Shown one piece after another: positions 34,921-44,499 of a stretch of 64,000 nucleotides of DNA; position 1 is the first letter of the stretch; every line of letters begins with the position of its first letter. Position numbers and translations under genes: made by a program. The notes beneath the pieces were generated by a model. That model saw nothing but the letters and a program-made list of their open reading frames with translations. It searched no databases and had not been told where the DNA came from. Origin of the DNA: an uncultured Aquimarina sp. (GTDB taxonomy: Bacteria; Bacteroidota; Bacteroidia; Flavobacteriales; Flavobacteriaceae); the NCBI GenBank assembly GCA_947500505.1, contig CANMSL010000010.1:85472-149471 (forward strand), in the 5' to 3' direction.

Positions 34921-37900
34921 ATGCAAAAGAAGTTGGCGAGTATTTTATTTTCTACCCGATTAATGGCTATTCTGTTTATAGTTTTTGCGGTTTCCATGGC
35001 GGTAGGTACATTTTTAGAGGATAGTTATGGTACAACTGCAGCCAGAATTTGGGTATATAATACCTGGTGGTTCGAAGCAATTATGGTCTTTTTTATGATC
35101 AATTTCTGTGGAAATATAGTTCGCTACAGATTGTATAAAAAAGAAAAGTGGGCTACACTACTATTACACCTCTCGTTCATTTTGATACTTTTAGGAGCAT
35201 TCGTTACCCGATATATTAGTTATGAAGGAGTGATGCCTATTCGGGAAGGAGAAACAACATCAGAATTTTTATCAGAACGTACATATTTGACTGCATTTCT
35301 CGATGGAGAGATTAATGGTGAACCTCGAAGAAGACCTATTTCTAAAAAATTAGAGTTAACAGAAGTTACCGATAATAATTTTAGAATTGAAACCGACTAT
35401 AATCAACAACCCGTTACTATTCAATATAAAGATTATATCACTGGAGCAGAAATGGGGTTAGTAGAAACCGAAGAAGGAGAGAATTATTTAAAGATAGTAG
35501 AAGCCGGAGATGGTAACAGGCACGATCATTACCTAAAGGAAGGAGAAGTATCCAATATTCATAATATTTTGATAGCTTTTAATATTCCAACCAAAGGCGC
35601 TATTAATATCACTTATAGTGATGATGAATACTATATAGAATCTCCTTTTGATGGTTCTTATATGCGAATGGCGGATCAGAAACAAGGTTTGGTTATCAAA
35701 GATAGTGTTCAACCTTTGATGTTGAGATCGTTATACCAAACTGCGGGGATGCAATTTGTAATTCCGGAACCGGTAATTACGGGAACCTATGACGTTGTGC
35801 CAATTGAGGTAAAAGAAAAAGGACAACAAGATGCTCTGATTTTTGATGTTTCTACTAATGGAGAAACTAAGGAGGTAAAATTATTGGGTGGAAAAGGATA
35901 TGCAAATGATATGCAGAAAATTTCTTTGGGTGGTTTGGATATGTATTTCAGTTACGGTTCGAAACGATTAGAACTTCCATTCGCACTGAAATTAAATGAT
36001 TTCATAGCAGAAAAACAACCGGGAACAGAAAAAGTGTATAAATCATTTATGAGTAAGGTAGAAATTGTAGAAGAGAATACAGTTCCTCAACCTTATGATA
36101 TTTATATGAACCACGTGCTGGATCATAAAGGGTATCGATTTTTTCAGGCTTCTTTTGATCCTGACGAAAAAGGTACAGTATTATCAGTAAATCACGATTA
36201 TTGGGGTACAATGATTACTTATGCGGGTTATTTGTTGTTGTACCTCGGAATGATGCTTATTTTATTTACAAAAGGATCAAGGTTTAAGGATCTAGAACAA
36301 ATGCTTAATAAACTAGAATCAAAAAAGAAAGTATTGACGATTCTTTTGGCATTATTTGTTACCACATTTTCTTTTTCCCAAAAACAGGTAGATCATGGTA
36401 ATCACCTGCAAACGTTACCTGGCAAAGCTAAATTGGATTCAGTTATCAAAGCGAATGCGGTTAGTAAAGAACACGCTGCAAAATTCGGTAGTATAGTAAT
36501 TCAGGATGAACGGGGTAGAATGAAGCCGGTTAATACATTTTCGTCAGAATTACTTCGGAAATTAAGTAAAAAGGATACATATGAAGGCCTAACGGCTGAT
36601 CAGGTTTTTGTATCCATGGTAGAAAATCCTTTTATATGGTATAGTGTACCTATTATTGAAATAAAACGAGAGAACGATAGTATTCGTAAGATATTAGGTG
36701 TTTCAAAGTCTGAAAGAAGAGTTTCCCTTATCGATTTAGTAGAACAAGACGGTTCTTATAAACTGGATCCCTATTTAGAGAAGGCAAGTAGTACGAATAC
36801 TCCAAGTAGTTTTGAGAAAGATTTTCTGAAGACTCATGAAAAGTTTTATTTGTTAAATCAAGCTTTAGGAGGTGGAATTCTCAGGATATTCCCCGTGCCT
36901 GGGGATGAAGGTAATAAATGGGTTTCAGTGCCTCAGCTTAATGAGCACAAGTTTAGTGGAATGGATTCTGTATACACCCGACAGATTATCCCGATTTATA
37001 TACAATCCTTACAAGAAGCCAGAAAAACAGGAGACTATAGCAAACCTGATCAATATATAGAAAGTATTAAAGCTTTTCAGACTAAGTTTGGTAGCGAGGT
37101 TATGCCTGCAGATGATAAGATAAAAGCAGAAATAGCCTTAAACAAATATGATATTTTCAGGACACTGTATAGATATTACGGTATTGTAAGTATTGCTTTT
37201 ATTCTAGTGATCATTTTTGGTATTTTTTATCACAAAAATAAATTTGTAAAAGCTTTGATATATACGTTCATGGGTATAACTATTTTACTCTTTATGGTGC
37301 ATACTTCCGGGCTAATCATTCGGTGGTATGTTTCTGGACATGCACCTTGGAGTGATGCATATGAATCTATGATTTATGTGGCTTGGGCTACAATGGCATT
37401 GGGTCTGGCATTCGGTAAGAAGAGTAATCTTACTGTTGCTGCAACTGCCTTTGTAGCTGCCATTATTTTATTTTTCGCGCATGAAAATTGGACAGATCCC
37501 GCTATTGCAAACTTACAACCGGTGTTGGATTCTTATTGGGTATTAATTCATGTATCCATCATTGTGGCAAGTTATGGTCCTTTCTTTGTTGGAGCGATTT
37601 TGGGAATACTTTCATTGGTATTAATGATCCTAACAACCGAATCCAACAAGCAGCGGATGGATCTCAATATAAAAGAACTTACCATTATTAATGAAATGGC
37701 GTTAACCATAGGCTTGGTTATGCTAACCATTGGTAACTTCTTAGGAGGGATGTGGGCTAATGAAAGTTGGGGGCGGTATTGGGGCTGGGATCCAAAAGAA
37801 ACATGGGCACTGATAAGTATTATGGTATACGCTTTTGTGATTCATATGCGATTAGTTCCCAGTTTACGAGGTAGATGGTTTTTTAACTTAATGTCGGTAT

Positions 37901-38079
37901 TAGCAGTTGGATCGATCTTGATGACCTATTTTGGCGTTAATTTTTATCTAAAAGGACTACATTCTTATGCTAGTGGAGATCAGGTGGTTACTCCTGCCGC
38001 AGTGTATTATAGTTTTTTGGGGTGGGCAATTTTAGGTGTTTTCTCATATTGGCGATACACTGTGCACTATAAGAAATAA
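34921..38079 (+). CDS. ccsA: Cytochrome c biogenesis protein, ResB-CcsA fusion
   Basis: 1052 residues. The N-terminal ResB-like part (about 1-460) has TM helices at about 10-85 and near 430-445. A middle periplasmic region leads to the CcsA part (about 740-1052) with many TM helices. The haem-handling WWD motif GRYWGWDPKETWALI lies at about residue 950. System II apocytochrome-haem ligase. This fits the di-haem cytochrome in the island, though many other cytochromes would also need it. The -7-like box TAAATTTG lies at 34894-34901. Confidence 0.93.
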   Translation: MQKKLASILFSTRLMAILFIVFAVSMAVGTFLEDSYGTTAARIWVYNTWWFEAIMVFFMINFCGNIVRYRLYKKEKWATLLLHLSFILILLGAFVTRYISYEGVMPIREGETTSEFLSERTYLTAFLDGEINGEPRRRPISKKLELTEVTDNNFRIETDYNQQPVTIQYKDYITGAEMGLVETEEGENYLKIVEAGDGNRHDHYLKEGEVSNIHNILIAFNIPTKGAINITYSDDEYYIESPFDGSYMRMADQKQGLVIKDSVQPLMLRSLYQTAGMQFVIPEPVITGTYDVVPIEVKEKGQQDALIFDVSTNGETKEVKLLGGKGYANDMQKISLGGLDMYFSYGSKRLELPFALKLNDFIAEKQPGTEKVYKSFMSKVEIVEENTVPQPYDIYMNHVLDHKGYRFFQASFDPDEKGTVLSVNHDYWGTMITYAGYLLLYLGMMLILFTKGSRFKDLEQMLNKLESKKKVLTILLALFVTTFSFSQKQVDHGNHLQTLPGKAKLDSVIKANAVSKEHAAKFGSIVIQDERGRMKPVNTFSSELLRKLSKKDTYEGLTADQVFVSMVENPFIWYSVPIIEIKRENDSIRKILGVSKSERRVSLIDLVEQDGSYKLDPYLEKASSTNTPSSFEKDFLKTHEKFYLLNQALGGGILRIFPVPGDEGNKWVSVPQLNEHKFSGMDSVYTRQIIPIYIQSLQEARKTGDYSKPDQYIESIKAFQTKFGSEVMPADDKIKAEIALNKYDIFRTLYRYYGIVSIAFILVIIFGIFYHKNKFVKALIYTFMGITILLFMVHTSGLIIRWYVSGHAPWSDAYESMIYVAWATMALGLAFGKKSNLTVAATAFVAAIILFFAHENWTDPAIANLQPVLDSYWVLIHVSIIVASYGPFFVGAILGILSLVLMILTTESNKQRMDLNIKELTIINEMALTIGLVMLTIGNFLGGMWANESWGRYWGWDPKETWALISIMVYAFVIHMRLVPSLRGRWFFNLMSVLAVGSILMTYFGVNFYLKGLHSYASGDQVVTPAAVYYSFLGWAILGVFSYWRYTVHYKK

Positions 38080-38225
38080 TATATTTGATATAGTATTTTC
38101 ATTCTATAATCACCTAAAATAATCATACAAAAACTATACAGTTTTAATTTTTTAGCATAATTCTTAACAGTATTAAATAATAACTGATATTTTTATGTTT
38201 TTTAACAAATCATTAAAATTTAGAT

Positions 38226-39803
38226 ATGGGTATTATTTCTTTTGTAGGGTTTACATTGTTAGTTGCGATCATATCATATATTGCTACCAGAAAAACAGAT
38301 GAAACTTCTTCTGATGGCTATTTTTTAGGTGGGCGTAGCCTAACTGCTGTAGTTATTGCTGGTTCTTTATTGCTTACTAATTTATCTACAGAACAGATTG
38401 TTGGATTAAACGGACAGTCTTTTGCAGAAGGTATTCTCGTGATGGCCTGGGAGACATTAGCAGCGATTGCTATGGTAATTACAGCTATCTTCTTATTACC
38501 TAGATATCTGAAAGGCGGAATCACTACAGTACCACAATTTTTAGAGAGGCGATATGATACCACTACAAAAGCTATTACCTCAGGGTTATTTCTAACCGGA
38601 TACGTTGTAGTATTTTTACCAGTAGTTTTGTATACAGGCTCTCTGGCTATTACAACAATGTTCGATGTGCCAGCATTATTAGGTGTGTCAAAAGATACTT
38701 CTATTTGGATATGTGTATTTGGAATAGGGATAACAGGATCTATTTATGCAATCTTCGGTGGATTAAAAGCAGTGGCGGTTTCTGACTCTATCAATGCAGT
38801 TGGTTTATTAATAGGAGGGATAATGATTCCTGTTTTTGGGTTATTAGAAATAGGCGATGGTAGTATTTCTGAAGGGATAAGTACACTGATGACTACAAAT
38901 CCTGAAAAATTTAAGGTTATTGGAGATAGTGATTCCTCTATTCCGTTTGCAACTATATTTACCGGAATGATGCTTGTACAGTTGTTCTATTGGGGAACAA
39001 ACCAGGCGATTATCCAAAGAGCTTTGGGCGCCAAAAATTTGAAGGAAGGTCAGAAAGGATTACTTTTAGGGTCATTCATTAAAATTTTGGGACCAATTAT
39101 AGTAGTTTTGCCTGGAATTATTGCATTTCATTTATACGGGGATACATTATCAAATGCTGATGAAGCATATCCCACATTAGTAAGTAAAGTTTTGCCACTA
39201 TCATTGGTAGGTTTCTTTGCCGCCGTACTATTTGGGGCAATTCTTAGTTCATTTAACAGTGCATTAAATAGTTCTGTAACCTTATTTGGAATTGATATTT
39301 ATAAAGAATATTTTAACAGAGAGGCTAGTGAAAAACAAGTTGTGAAAGCTGGAAAAAGCTTTGGTCTATTATTGGCTGTCTTAGCTATGATTGTAGCACC
39401 TTTCTTAGCTCAAGCAGAAAGTATATTTACGTATTTGCAAAAAATTAATGGTTGTTATAGCATTCCTATTCTAACAATAATTGTAGTAGGATATCTCACA
39501 AAACGTGTTCCTGCAATTGCAGCGAAAATAGCAATCATTACCGGAGCAGTTTTATATCTAATTTATGTGGTGTTAGATGCTACAGTTATGAAAGATGAAT
39601 TTCCTCATTTTTTACACGTAATGGCAATTCTTTTCGTAGTTAATATTGGTATTATGTTACTAATTGGTAAATGGTACCCAAAAGAGGTGGCATACGAGCA
39701 GCAGTATACAAAAGAAGTTGATATAACTCCCTGGAAATATACCAAGATAGTAGGTGCTGTCATATGCCTCATTGTGATATCTACATATATCTATTTTAAC
39801 TAG
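38226..39803 (+). CDS. SLC5-type sodium/solute symporter
   Basis: 525 residues, about 14 TM helices. TRKTDETSSDGYFLGGRSLTAVVIAGSLLLTNLSTEQIVGLNGQSF is the sodium-solute symporter N-terminal motif, followed by GGITTVPQFLERRYD and SSFNSALNSSVTLFGIDIYKEYF. Probably imports a sugar (SGLT-like). It lies 172 bp upstream of a GH3 enzyme, so a role in taking up the released sugar is likely. Confidence 0.85.
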   Translation: MGIISFVGFTLLVAIISYIATRKTDETSSDGYFLGGRSLTAVVIAGSLLLTNLSTEQIVGLNGQSFAEGILVMAWETLAAIAMVITAIFLLPRYLKGGITTVPQFLERRYDTTTKAITSGLFLTGYVVVFLPVVLYTGSLAITTMFDVPALLGVSKDTSIWICVFGIGITGSIYAIFGGLKAVAVSDSINAVGLLIGGIMIPVFGLLEIGDGSISEGISTLMTTNPEKFKVIGDSDSSIPFATIFTGMMLVQLFYWGTNQAIIQRALGAKNLKEGQKGLLLGSFIKILGPIIVVLPGIIAFHLYGDTLSNADEAYPTLVSKVLPLSLVGFFAAVLFGAILSSFNSALNSSVTLFGIDIYKEYFNREASEKQVVKAGKSFGLLLAVLAMIVAPFLAQAESIFTYLQKINGCYSIPILTIIVVGYLTKRVPAIAAKIAIITGAVLYLIYVVLDATVMKDEFPHFLHVMAILFVVNIGIMLLIGKWYPKEVAYEQQYTKEVDITPWKYTKIVGAVICLIVISTYIYFN

Positions 39804-39820
39804 TTAAATTTTATATTAAG

Positions 39821-39922
39821 GAGACATTTTTATTTCTATTCCTCATATTCACATCAATACTATCTGCTCAGAAATTACCGCCGATAGAATCATATAGTGG
39901 GATCTGCATTAAGAGATGGTAG
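39821..39922 (+). pseudogene. Remnant of a secreted regulator/receptor N-terminus
   Basis: A 33-codon frame without a start codon encodes FLFLFLIFTSILSAQKLPPIESYSG and then a stop. A signal peptide followed by LPPIExY resembles the start of periplasmic propeller-type sensor/regulator proteins of Bacteroidota. The rest of the gene is gone. It sits between the symporter and GH3 genes. Confidence 0.45.
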
Positions 39923-39975
39923 CTTTACTAAAAAAACACTAATATTGTTATAAATAACATTTTAGACCTTTTATA

Positions 39976-42300
39976 ATGAAAAAGAATAATGTCATATTTG
40001 TCGGAACCCTAATCATTTTATCATTGATAGGTTGTAATCCTTCGTCAGAAGAAGTAAAGAAGACATCCAAGGAAACTTTTACTAGTAATGAAGGCTTAAA
40101 TGAGAAGATAGAATCAAAAATAGATTCACTTCTTGCAATCATGACTTTAGAAGAAAAGATTGGGCAAATGAATCAGTATAACGGTTTTTGGGATTTAACA
40201 GGTCCCCAACCTAAGGAAGGTGCAGCCGCCAAAAAATATGAACATTTACGAAAAGGTTGGGTGGGATCCATGCTTAATGTAAGAGGAGTAAAGGATGTTA
40301 GAGCTGTTCAGAAAATAGCAGTAGAAGAATCAAGATTAGGAATTCCATTAATCATTGGTTTTGATGTAATTCATGGATATAAAACAATGAGTCCAATCCC
40401 ATTGGCAGAGTCAGCAAGTTGGGATATGGATGCTATCAAAAAATCAGCAGAGGTAGCAGCTCTGGAAGCATCTGCTGCCGGGATCAATTGGACTTTCGCA
40501 CCAATGATCGATATATCCCGAGATGCCAGATGGGGCAGAGTGATGGAAGGTGGAGGAGAAGACCCGTTTTTGGGATCTAAAATTGGAGTAGCCAGAATAC
40601 AAGGGTTTCAGGGAGAAGATCTTTCCGAAAATTATACCATTGCAGCCTGTGCAAAACATTTTGCAGGATACGGTTTTGCAGAATCAGGTAAAGATTATAA
40701 TTCCGTAGATATCGGTACTTCGACTATAAACAATGTTGTTTTTCCTCCTTTTAGAGCAGCGGTCGAAGCAGACGTAAAAACCTTTATGAATTCATTCAAT
40801 GAGTTAAACGGAATTCCTGCAACCGGAAATAAAATGTTACAAAGGGATATTCTGAAGGGTAATTGGAAATTTAATGGTTTTGTAGTTTCCGACTGGGGAT
40901 CAATTACCGAAATGATAGCACACGGTTATGCAAAAGATGGAAAATCTGCTGCACAGATGGCAGTTAATGCGGGATCAGATATGGATATGGAATCTTATTT
41001 ATATGTAGAACATTTAGCCGATTTAGTAAAGGAAGGTAAAGTTGAAGAACGTTTGATCGATGATTCAGCCAGAAGAATCCTTAGAGTTAAATATGAGCTT
41101 GGCTTATTTGATGATCCCTATAGATATTGTGACGAGAATCGAGAAAAAGAGATTATAGGCAGTAAAGAAAGCCATGAAGCAGTTCTGGATGTCGCAAAAA
41201 AATCGATAGTGCTTCTTAAAAACGAAAATAAATTACTTCCGCTTAAAAAAGAAGGTCAAAAAATTGCATTAATTGGTGCTTTGGCTAGTGATAAAAATAG
41301 CCCGTTAGGAAGCTGGAGATTGGCTGCAGATGATAATACGGCGGTATCAGTTTTGGAAGGAATGAGACAATATAAAGAAAACTCACTTATATATGTAAAA
41401 GGTGCTGATGTTTCACTCGGAAATACTGATTTTTTAACCGAAACTAAAATTAATACTTCCGATAAAAGTGAATTTATGAAGGCTATTAAAGTAGCTAAAG
41501 AAGTAGATGTAGTAGTAATGGTATTAGGAGAAGTAGGTTTTCAAAGTGGAGAAGCCAGAAGCAGAACCAAACTTGATTTACCAGGTGTGCAGCAAGAGTT
41601 GCTCGAAGAAATATACAAAGTGAATAAAAATATTGTGCTGGTTTTGAACAATGGAAGACCCTTAGCAATTACTTGGGCAGATAAACATATTCCTGCTATT
41701 GTAGAAGCTTGGCATTTAGGTTCGGAAAGTGGAAATGCGATAGCCCAGGTTTTGTACGGAGATTATAATCCAAGCGGTAAATTGCCAATGTCTTTTCCGA
41801 GAAGCGTAGGTCAGGTTCCCATTTATTATAATTATAAAAATACGGGAAGACCTGCTGCACCAGCACCGGATCTTGTTTTTTGGTCACATTACTCCGATGA
41901 GGAAAACACTCCTTTATATGCATTTGGTTATGGCTTGAGCTATACTACTTTTACCTATAATAGCTTGAAAGTTTCTGAAGATAATACTTCAGCTAAGAAC
42001 CCAAAAATAAATGTGTCAGTTGAAATTACAAATTCAGGAGATTATGAAGGTAAAGAGGTAGTGCAGTTGTATATAAGAGATCTTTTCGCCAGTGTAACAA
42101 GACCGGTAAAAGAGTTAAAAGGATTCAAAATTATTTCATTAAAACCTGGTGAAACCAAGATCGTTGATTTTGAATTAAATCAAGAAACCTTAGGTTTCTA
42201 TGACAATAATTACCAATGGACTATAGAGCCAGGTGAATTTGAAGTTTTTGTGGGAGGTAGTTCCGATAAAACACTAAAATCAGCTTTTGAATTAAAATAA
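39976..42300 (+). CDS. bglX: Glycoside hydrolase family 3 beta-glucosidase, lipoprotein
   Basis: 774 residues. A lipoprotein signal (TLIILSLIGCNPSS, Cys at about 22) is followed by the GH3 TIM barrel with EKIGQMNQYNG, GFDVIHGYKTM, HFAGYG and the nucleophile Asp in GFVVSDWGSI. The second GH3 domain has IALIGALASDKNSPLGSW and VVVMVLGEVGFQSGEA. A fibronectin-like C-terminus (VVQLYIRDLFASVTRPVKELKGF) closes it. It releases glucose from beta-glucans at the cell surface or in the periplasm. Confidence 0.93.
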   Translation: MKKNNVIFVGTLIILSLIGCNPSSEEVKKTSKETFTSNEGLNEKIESKIDSLLAIMTLEEKIGQMNQYNGFWDLTGPQPKEGAAAKKYEHLRKGWVGSMLNVRGVKDVRAVQKIAVEESRLGIPLIIGFDVIHGYKTMSPIPLAESASWDMDAIKKSAEVAALEASAAGINWTFAPMIDISRDARWGRVMEGGGEDPFLGSKIGVARIQGFQGEDLSENYTIAACAKHFAGYGFAESGKDYNSVDIGTSTINNVVFPPFRAAVEADVKTFMNSFNELNGIPATGNKMLQRDILKGNWKFNGFVVSDWGSITEMIAHGYAKDGKSAAQMAVNAGSDMDMESYLYVEHLADLVKEGKVEERLIDDSARRILRVKYELGLFDDPYRYCDENREKEIIGSKESHEAVLDVAKKSIVLLKNENKLLPLKKEGQKIALIGALASDKNSPLGSWRLAADDNTAVSVLEGMRQYKENSLIYVKGADVSLGNTDFLTETKINTSDKSEFMKAIKVAKEVDVVVMVLGEVGFQSGEARSRTKLDLPGVQQELLEEIYKVNKNIVLVLNNGRPLAITWADKHIPAIVEAWHLGSESGNAIAQVLYGDYNPSGKLPMSFPRSVGQVPIYYNYKNTGRPAAPAPDLVFWSHYSDEENTPLYAFGYGLSYTTFTYNSLKVSEDNTSAKNPKINVSVEITNSGDYEGKEVVQLYIRDLFASVTRPVKELKGFKIISLKPGETKIVDFELNQETLGFYDNNYQWTIEPGEFEVFVGGSSDKTLKSAFELK

Positions 42301-42301
42301 A

Positions 42302-42531
42302 TTGAAAAAACTCGTGATATTTATGATTTTTCCTTTACTGATTTGCTCTTGTCAGGAGTCTATGTATTACCTGTAATGGGGTTGGCAGCCAATAACCAAT
42401 ATAGTTATGAAATTTCGTCTGATGATTCAAATCCTACAATAACTTTCATTCCGGAAGTAACAGGAGTTGGAGATAATGAATGTATTCTATATTATAGTAT
42501 TGCACAATTGAACCTTATCCAGATAGAATAA
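42302..42531 (+). pseudogene. Decayed glycan-associated lipoprotein
   Basis: Starting 1 bp after the GH3 stop, frame 1 encodes a lipoprotein signal (MKKLVIFMIFPLLICSCQE) and then stops at 42362-42364. In another frame GLAANNQYSYEISSDDSNPTITFIPEVTGVGDNECILYY follows, a segment of the type seen in glycan-linked Bacteroidota lipoproteins; that frame ends soon after in unrelated residues. A deletion and a frameshift have joined these parts. A terminator follows. Confidence 0.6.
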
Positions 42532-42567
42532 AAAACAGCTAGGATTTTCTAATCCTGGCTGTTTTTT
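42532..42567. terminator. Terminator between GH3 region and the DUF gene
   Basis: AAAACAGCT-AGGATT (42532-42546) pairs with AATCCT-GGCTGTTTT (42551-42565) with one mismatch, and a T-run follows on both strands. Confidence 0.8.
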
Positions 42568-42588
42568 TATGTAAAATATTTCAAAGGC

Positions 42589-43197
42589 TTATTTAGCCTT
42601 TTTTATGATATATTTAGCCATTTCTTTTGCAAGTTTCGCATATCCTTCAGAAATTCTATATCCTGAATCATAATCATTTCCAAAAGCTCCACCACCAGGA
42701 ACTTTTGTGTAGTCAGTAGAGAAAAGTACCTTGTCAGGATTAGCTGTTTCATACACAGTTATCGTAGCATTAAGTTTTGCAGGTTGTCTGGAAACACCAA
42801 CATTATACCCTGGATAAATCCAAGATGTCTTAACCTTCATTGTATGAGTAGCGCTGGTTAAGTCTTTTCCTACTTTCACGGCACCTTCATCGAATCTTTT
42901 GTTAAAAGATTCGATAAATTTTGGTTCGTATCTATTTTCTCTATCATCGAACCACGATTTTTTAAATTTTTCACCTCTTCCTTCACCAGGATGTTTTGCC
43001 TCTCTTTTGTCCATTTTATCCTTAAGGAATTCTTCTTCAGTATCGAATTTGTGAACTTTAAGGTTTTCATAATCAAATACAAGATTGTATTCGGTAATTC
43101 CTTTTAAGTTTTTAATACTTCCTTCTTGATCTTTTCTCTTTTGAGCAAAAACAACAGTCGTTGCCATAAGAACTGTAAATAATAGCAGTTTTTTCAT
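42589..43197 (-). CDS. Secreted protein of unknown function
   Basis: 202 residues from the ATG at 43197; a TTG at 43221 would add 8 residues before the signal peptide. Signal peptide MKKLLLFTVLMATTVVFA. The mature part is rich in Lys/Asp/Glu, with YEPKFIESFNKRFDEGAVKVGKDLTSATHTMKVKTSWIYPGYNVGVSRQPAKLNATITVYETANPDKVLFSTDYTKVPGGGAFGNDYDSGYRISEGYAKLAKEMAKYI. This resembles small Flavobacteriaceae secreted proteins, but I cannot name the family. Confidence 0.75.
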   Translation of the reverse strand: MKKLLLFTVLMATTVVFAQKRKDQEGSIKNLKGITEYNLVFDYENLKVHKFDTEEEFLKDKMDKREAKHPGEGRGEKFKKSWFDDRENRYEPKFIESFNKRFDEGAVKVGKDLTSATHTMKVKTSWIYPGYNVGVSRQPAKLNATITVYETANPDKVLFSTDYTKVPGGGAFGNDYDSGYRISEGYAKLAKEMAKYIIKKAK

Positions 43198-43614
43198 AAT
43201 TGGGTTTTTTAATGTTTGCAAAGATATTTATTTTTTAAAAAGTACAATGTTTAGCACAATAGAATTACAAACAGCAATTGAAATTATCAACTTATGTGCC
43301 ATAAAAGATAATTCATAAGAAGAATCGAAATTTAACTTTTTTACTGTAATAAATATGCTAGTGTTTTTATTGTTTGTTTGGATACGCAATTATAATGTTA
43401 CTTATTGGTATTCAGAGTGTTGGTTCTTATTGTATGAAGGAAAGGGAAGTTTAAATATTTTCTGGTTTCTATAATTATCTGCCATTCACCACATAATTCA
43501 ATTCATTTCTATACTCACAATGTATTTTTCCTTTATTTTTTTTGACTATGCGTAATTGCTAATAATTGATTAAGGGTTACTATTTTGATAAAAAAGAATT
43601 TATAAATATTTTCA

Positions 43615-43642
43615 TTTTCACTATCCATTTTGATAGTGAAAA
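43615..43642. repeat. Perfect 11-bp inverted repeat in a gene-free stretch
   Basis: TTTTCACTATC (43615-43625) and GATAGTGAAAA (43632-43642) are separated by 6 nt. It lies in 43198-44126, where no gene is supported except the tRNA-like remnant at its end. A second imperfect stem CTTATCT/AGATAAG follows near 43656-43680. Function unknown. Confidence 0.6.
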
Positions 43643-43865
43643 AGCTTGTCGTACTTATCTTAAATAAGAAGGAGATAAGATTGGAGTGAAATGTATACAC
43701 TAAGTGCATATTGATCATTATTGAATAAATGCTGTTTGGAGTTATGAATGTAAATCTTGTCGTGCTCGCACTTCTTTGCGAAGTAGTACTATTATGCAAA
43801 ATTCTAATCTGTCTTTTATGATATGGTATAAAACTAAACTACAAAAATTTGTAATTTGGATTTTA

Positions 43866-43894
43866 AACAAGAAACCCCGCTACTTTCGGAGGTT
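43866..43894 (-). terminator. Terminator of the tRNA-like remnant
   Basis: Minus strand: AACCTC pairs with GGGGTT (one T-G pair) around a 10-nt loop, then a T-rich tail. It directly follows the tRNA 3' end piece. Confidence 0.5.
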
Positions 43895-43897
43895 CCT

Positions 43898-43950
43898 GTG
43901 ATCGCGACAGGATTCGAATACTGAAACAAGTTCAATATAGGCTCTGTACC
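43898..43950 (-). pseudogene. tRNA-Arg-like 3' end fused to GIY-YIG C-terminal codons (left island junction)
   Basis: Minus strand 43898-43918 is TTCGAAT-CCTGT-CGCGATC-AC, the T-loop and acceptor 3' side of a tRNA. The D-arm and anticodon arm are missing. Upstream on the same strand the frame reads YIELVSVFESCRDHRNLRK; YIEL is the usual C-terminus of GIY-YIG nucleases, and VFESCRDH is the translated tRNA end. AGGCTCTGT (43939-43947) recurs at 63814-63822 in the same orientation. The matching 5' half of the tRNA lies at 63819-63866. Confidence 0.6.
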
Positions 43951-44126
43951 CATTTACTTAGTATAAAAATAACATTAATACCTCGCAGGTTATCAACTTT
44001 AAAAGTACCATTGAATTCCTGAAAAGTATCAAGAGATTGGCTTGGATTCCATTTATTTTTATTACGCAGTATAAGGAATTTAGAAACAAATTAAATTTTT
44101 GACTAAATAATGTAACATACTAATCT

Positions 44127-44426
44127 ATGGTAACGGAAATAATAAGATATAAAGTAGTTAAAGAAAAAAGTGAGGATTTCGTAAGAGCCTATGCTGCAGC
44201 AAGTAAATATCTTGACAGTTCCGAACACTGCTTGGCGTACAATGTAATCCAAGGGATAGAAGAACCCGAAAATTTCATTGTTAAAATCATATGGGATTCC
44301 GTAACTGGTCACGAACAGGGCTTTAGAAAAGAGCCTGGGTTTATGGAGTTCTTTAAAGTGGTCAAGCCCTTCTTCGATGACATTCAAGAAATGAAACACT
44401 ATCAAGAGCATATAAAAAGCACCTAA
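44127..44426 (+). CDS. Antibiotic biosynthesis monooxygenase (ABM)-type protein
   Basis: 99 residues, dimeric alpha/beta-barrel fold. MVTEIIRYKVVKEKSEDFVRAYAAASKYL and WDSVTGHEQGFRKEPGFMEFFKVVKPFFDDIQEMKHYQ match the ABM/quinol-monooxygenase pattern (ferredoxin-like fold). Such proteins oxidise quinols or aromatics without added cofactor, or serve as redox-stress enzymes. It is the first gene inside the island and lies 73 bp before the porin gene. Confidence 0.8.
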   Translation: MVTEIIRYKVVKEKSEDFVRAYAAASKYLDSSEHCLAYNVIQGIEEPENFIVKIIWDSVTGHEQGFRKEPGFMEFFKVVKPFFDDIQEMKHYQEHIKST

Positions 44427-44499
44427 TCAACCAAATGGACATTCATCGTTTTGCGCATCTCATTTATGAATCACAACGGAAACAATGTATAGCACCAAT

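Noticed and set aside
43533..43799. Minus-strand frame of 88 codons
   Set aside because: Low-complexity composition, contains the palindrome, no domain or start context.
44440..44465. Sigma-54 promoter before the porin gene
   Set aside because: TGG and TGC are present, but the GG to GC distance is 14 rather than 10 bases.
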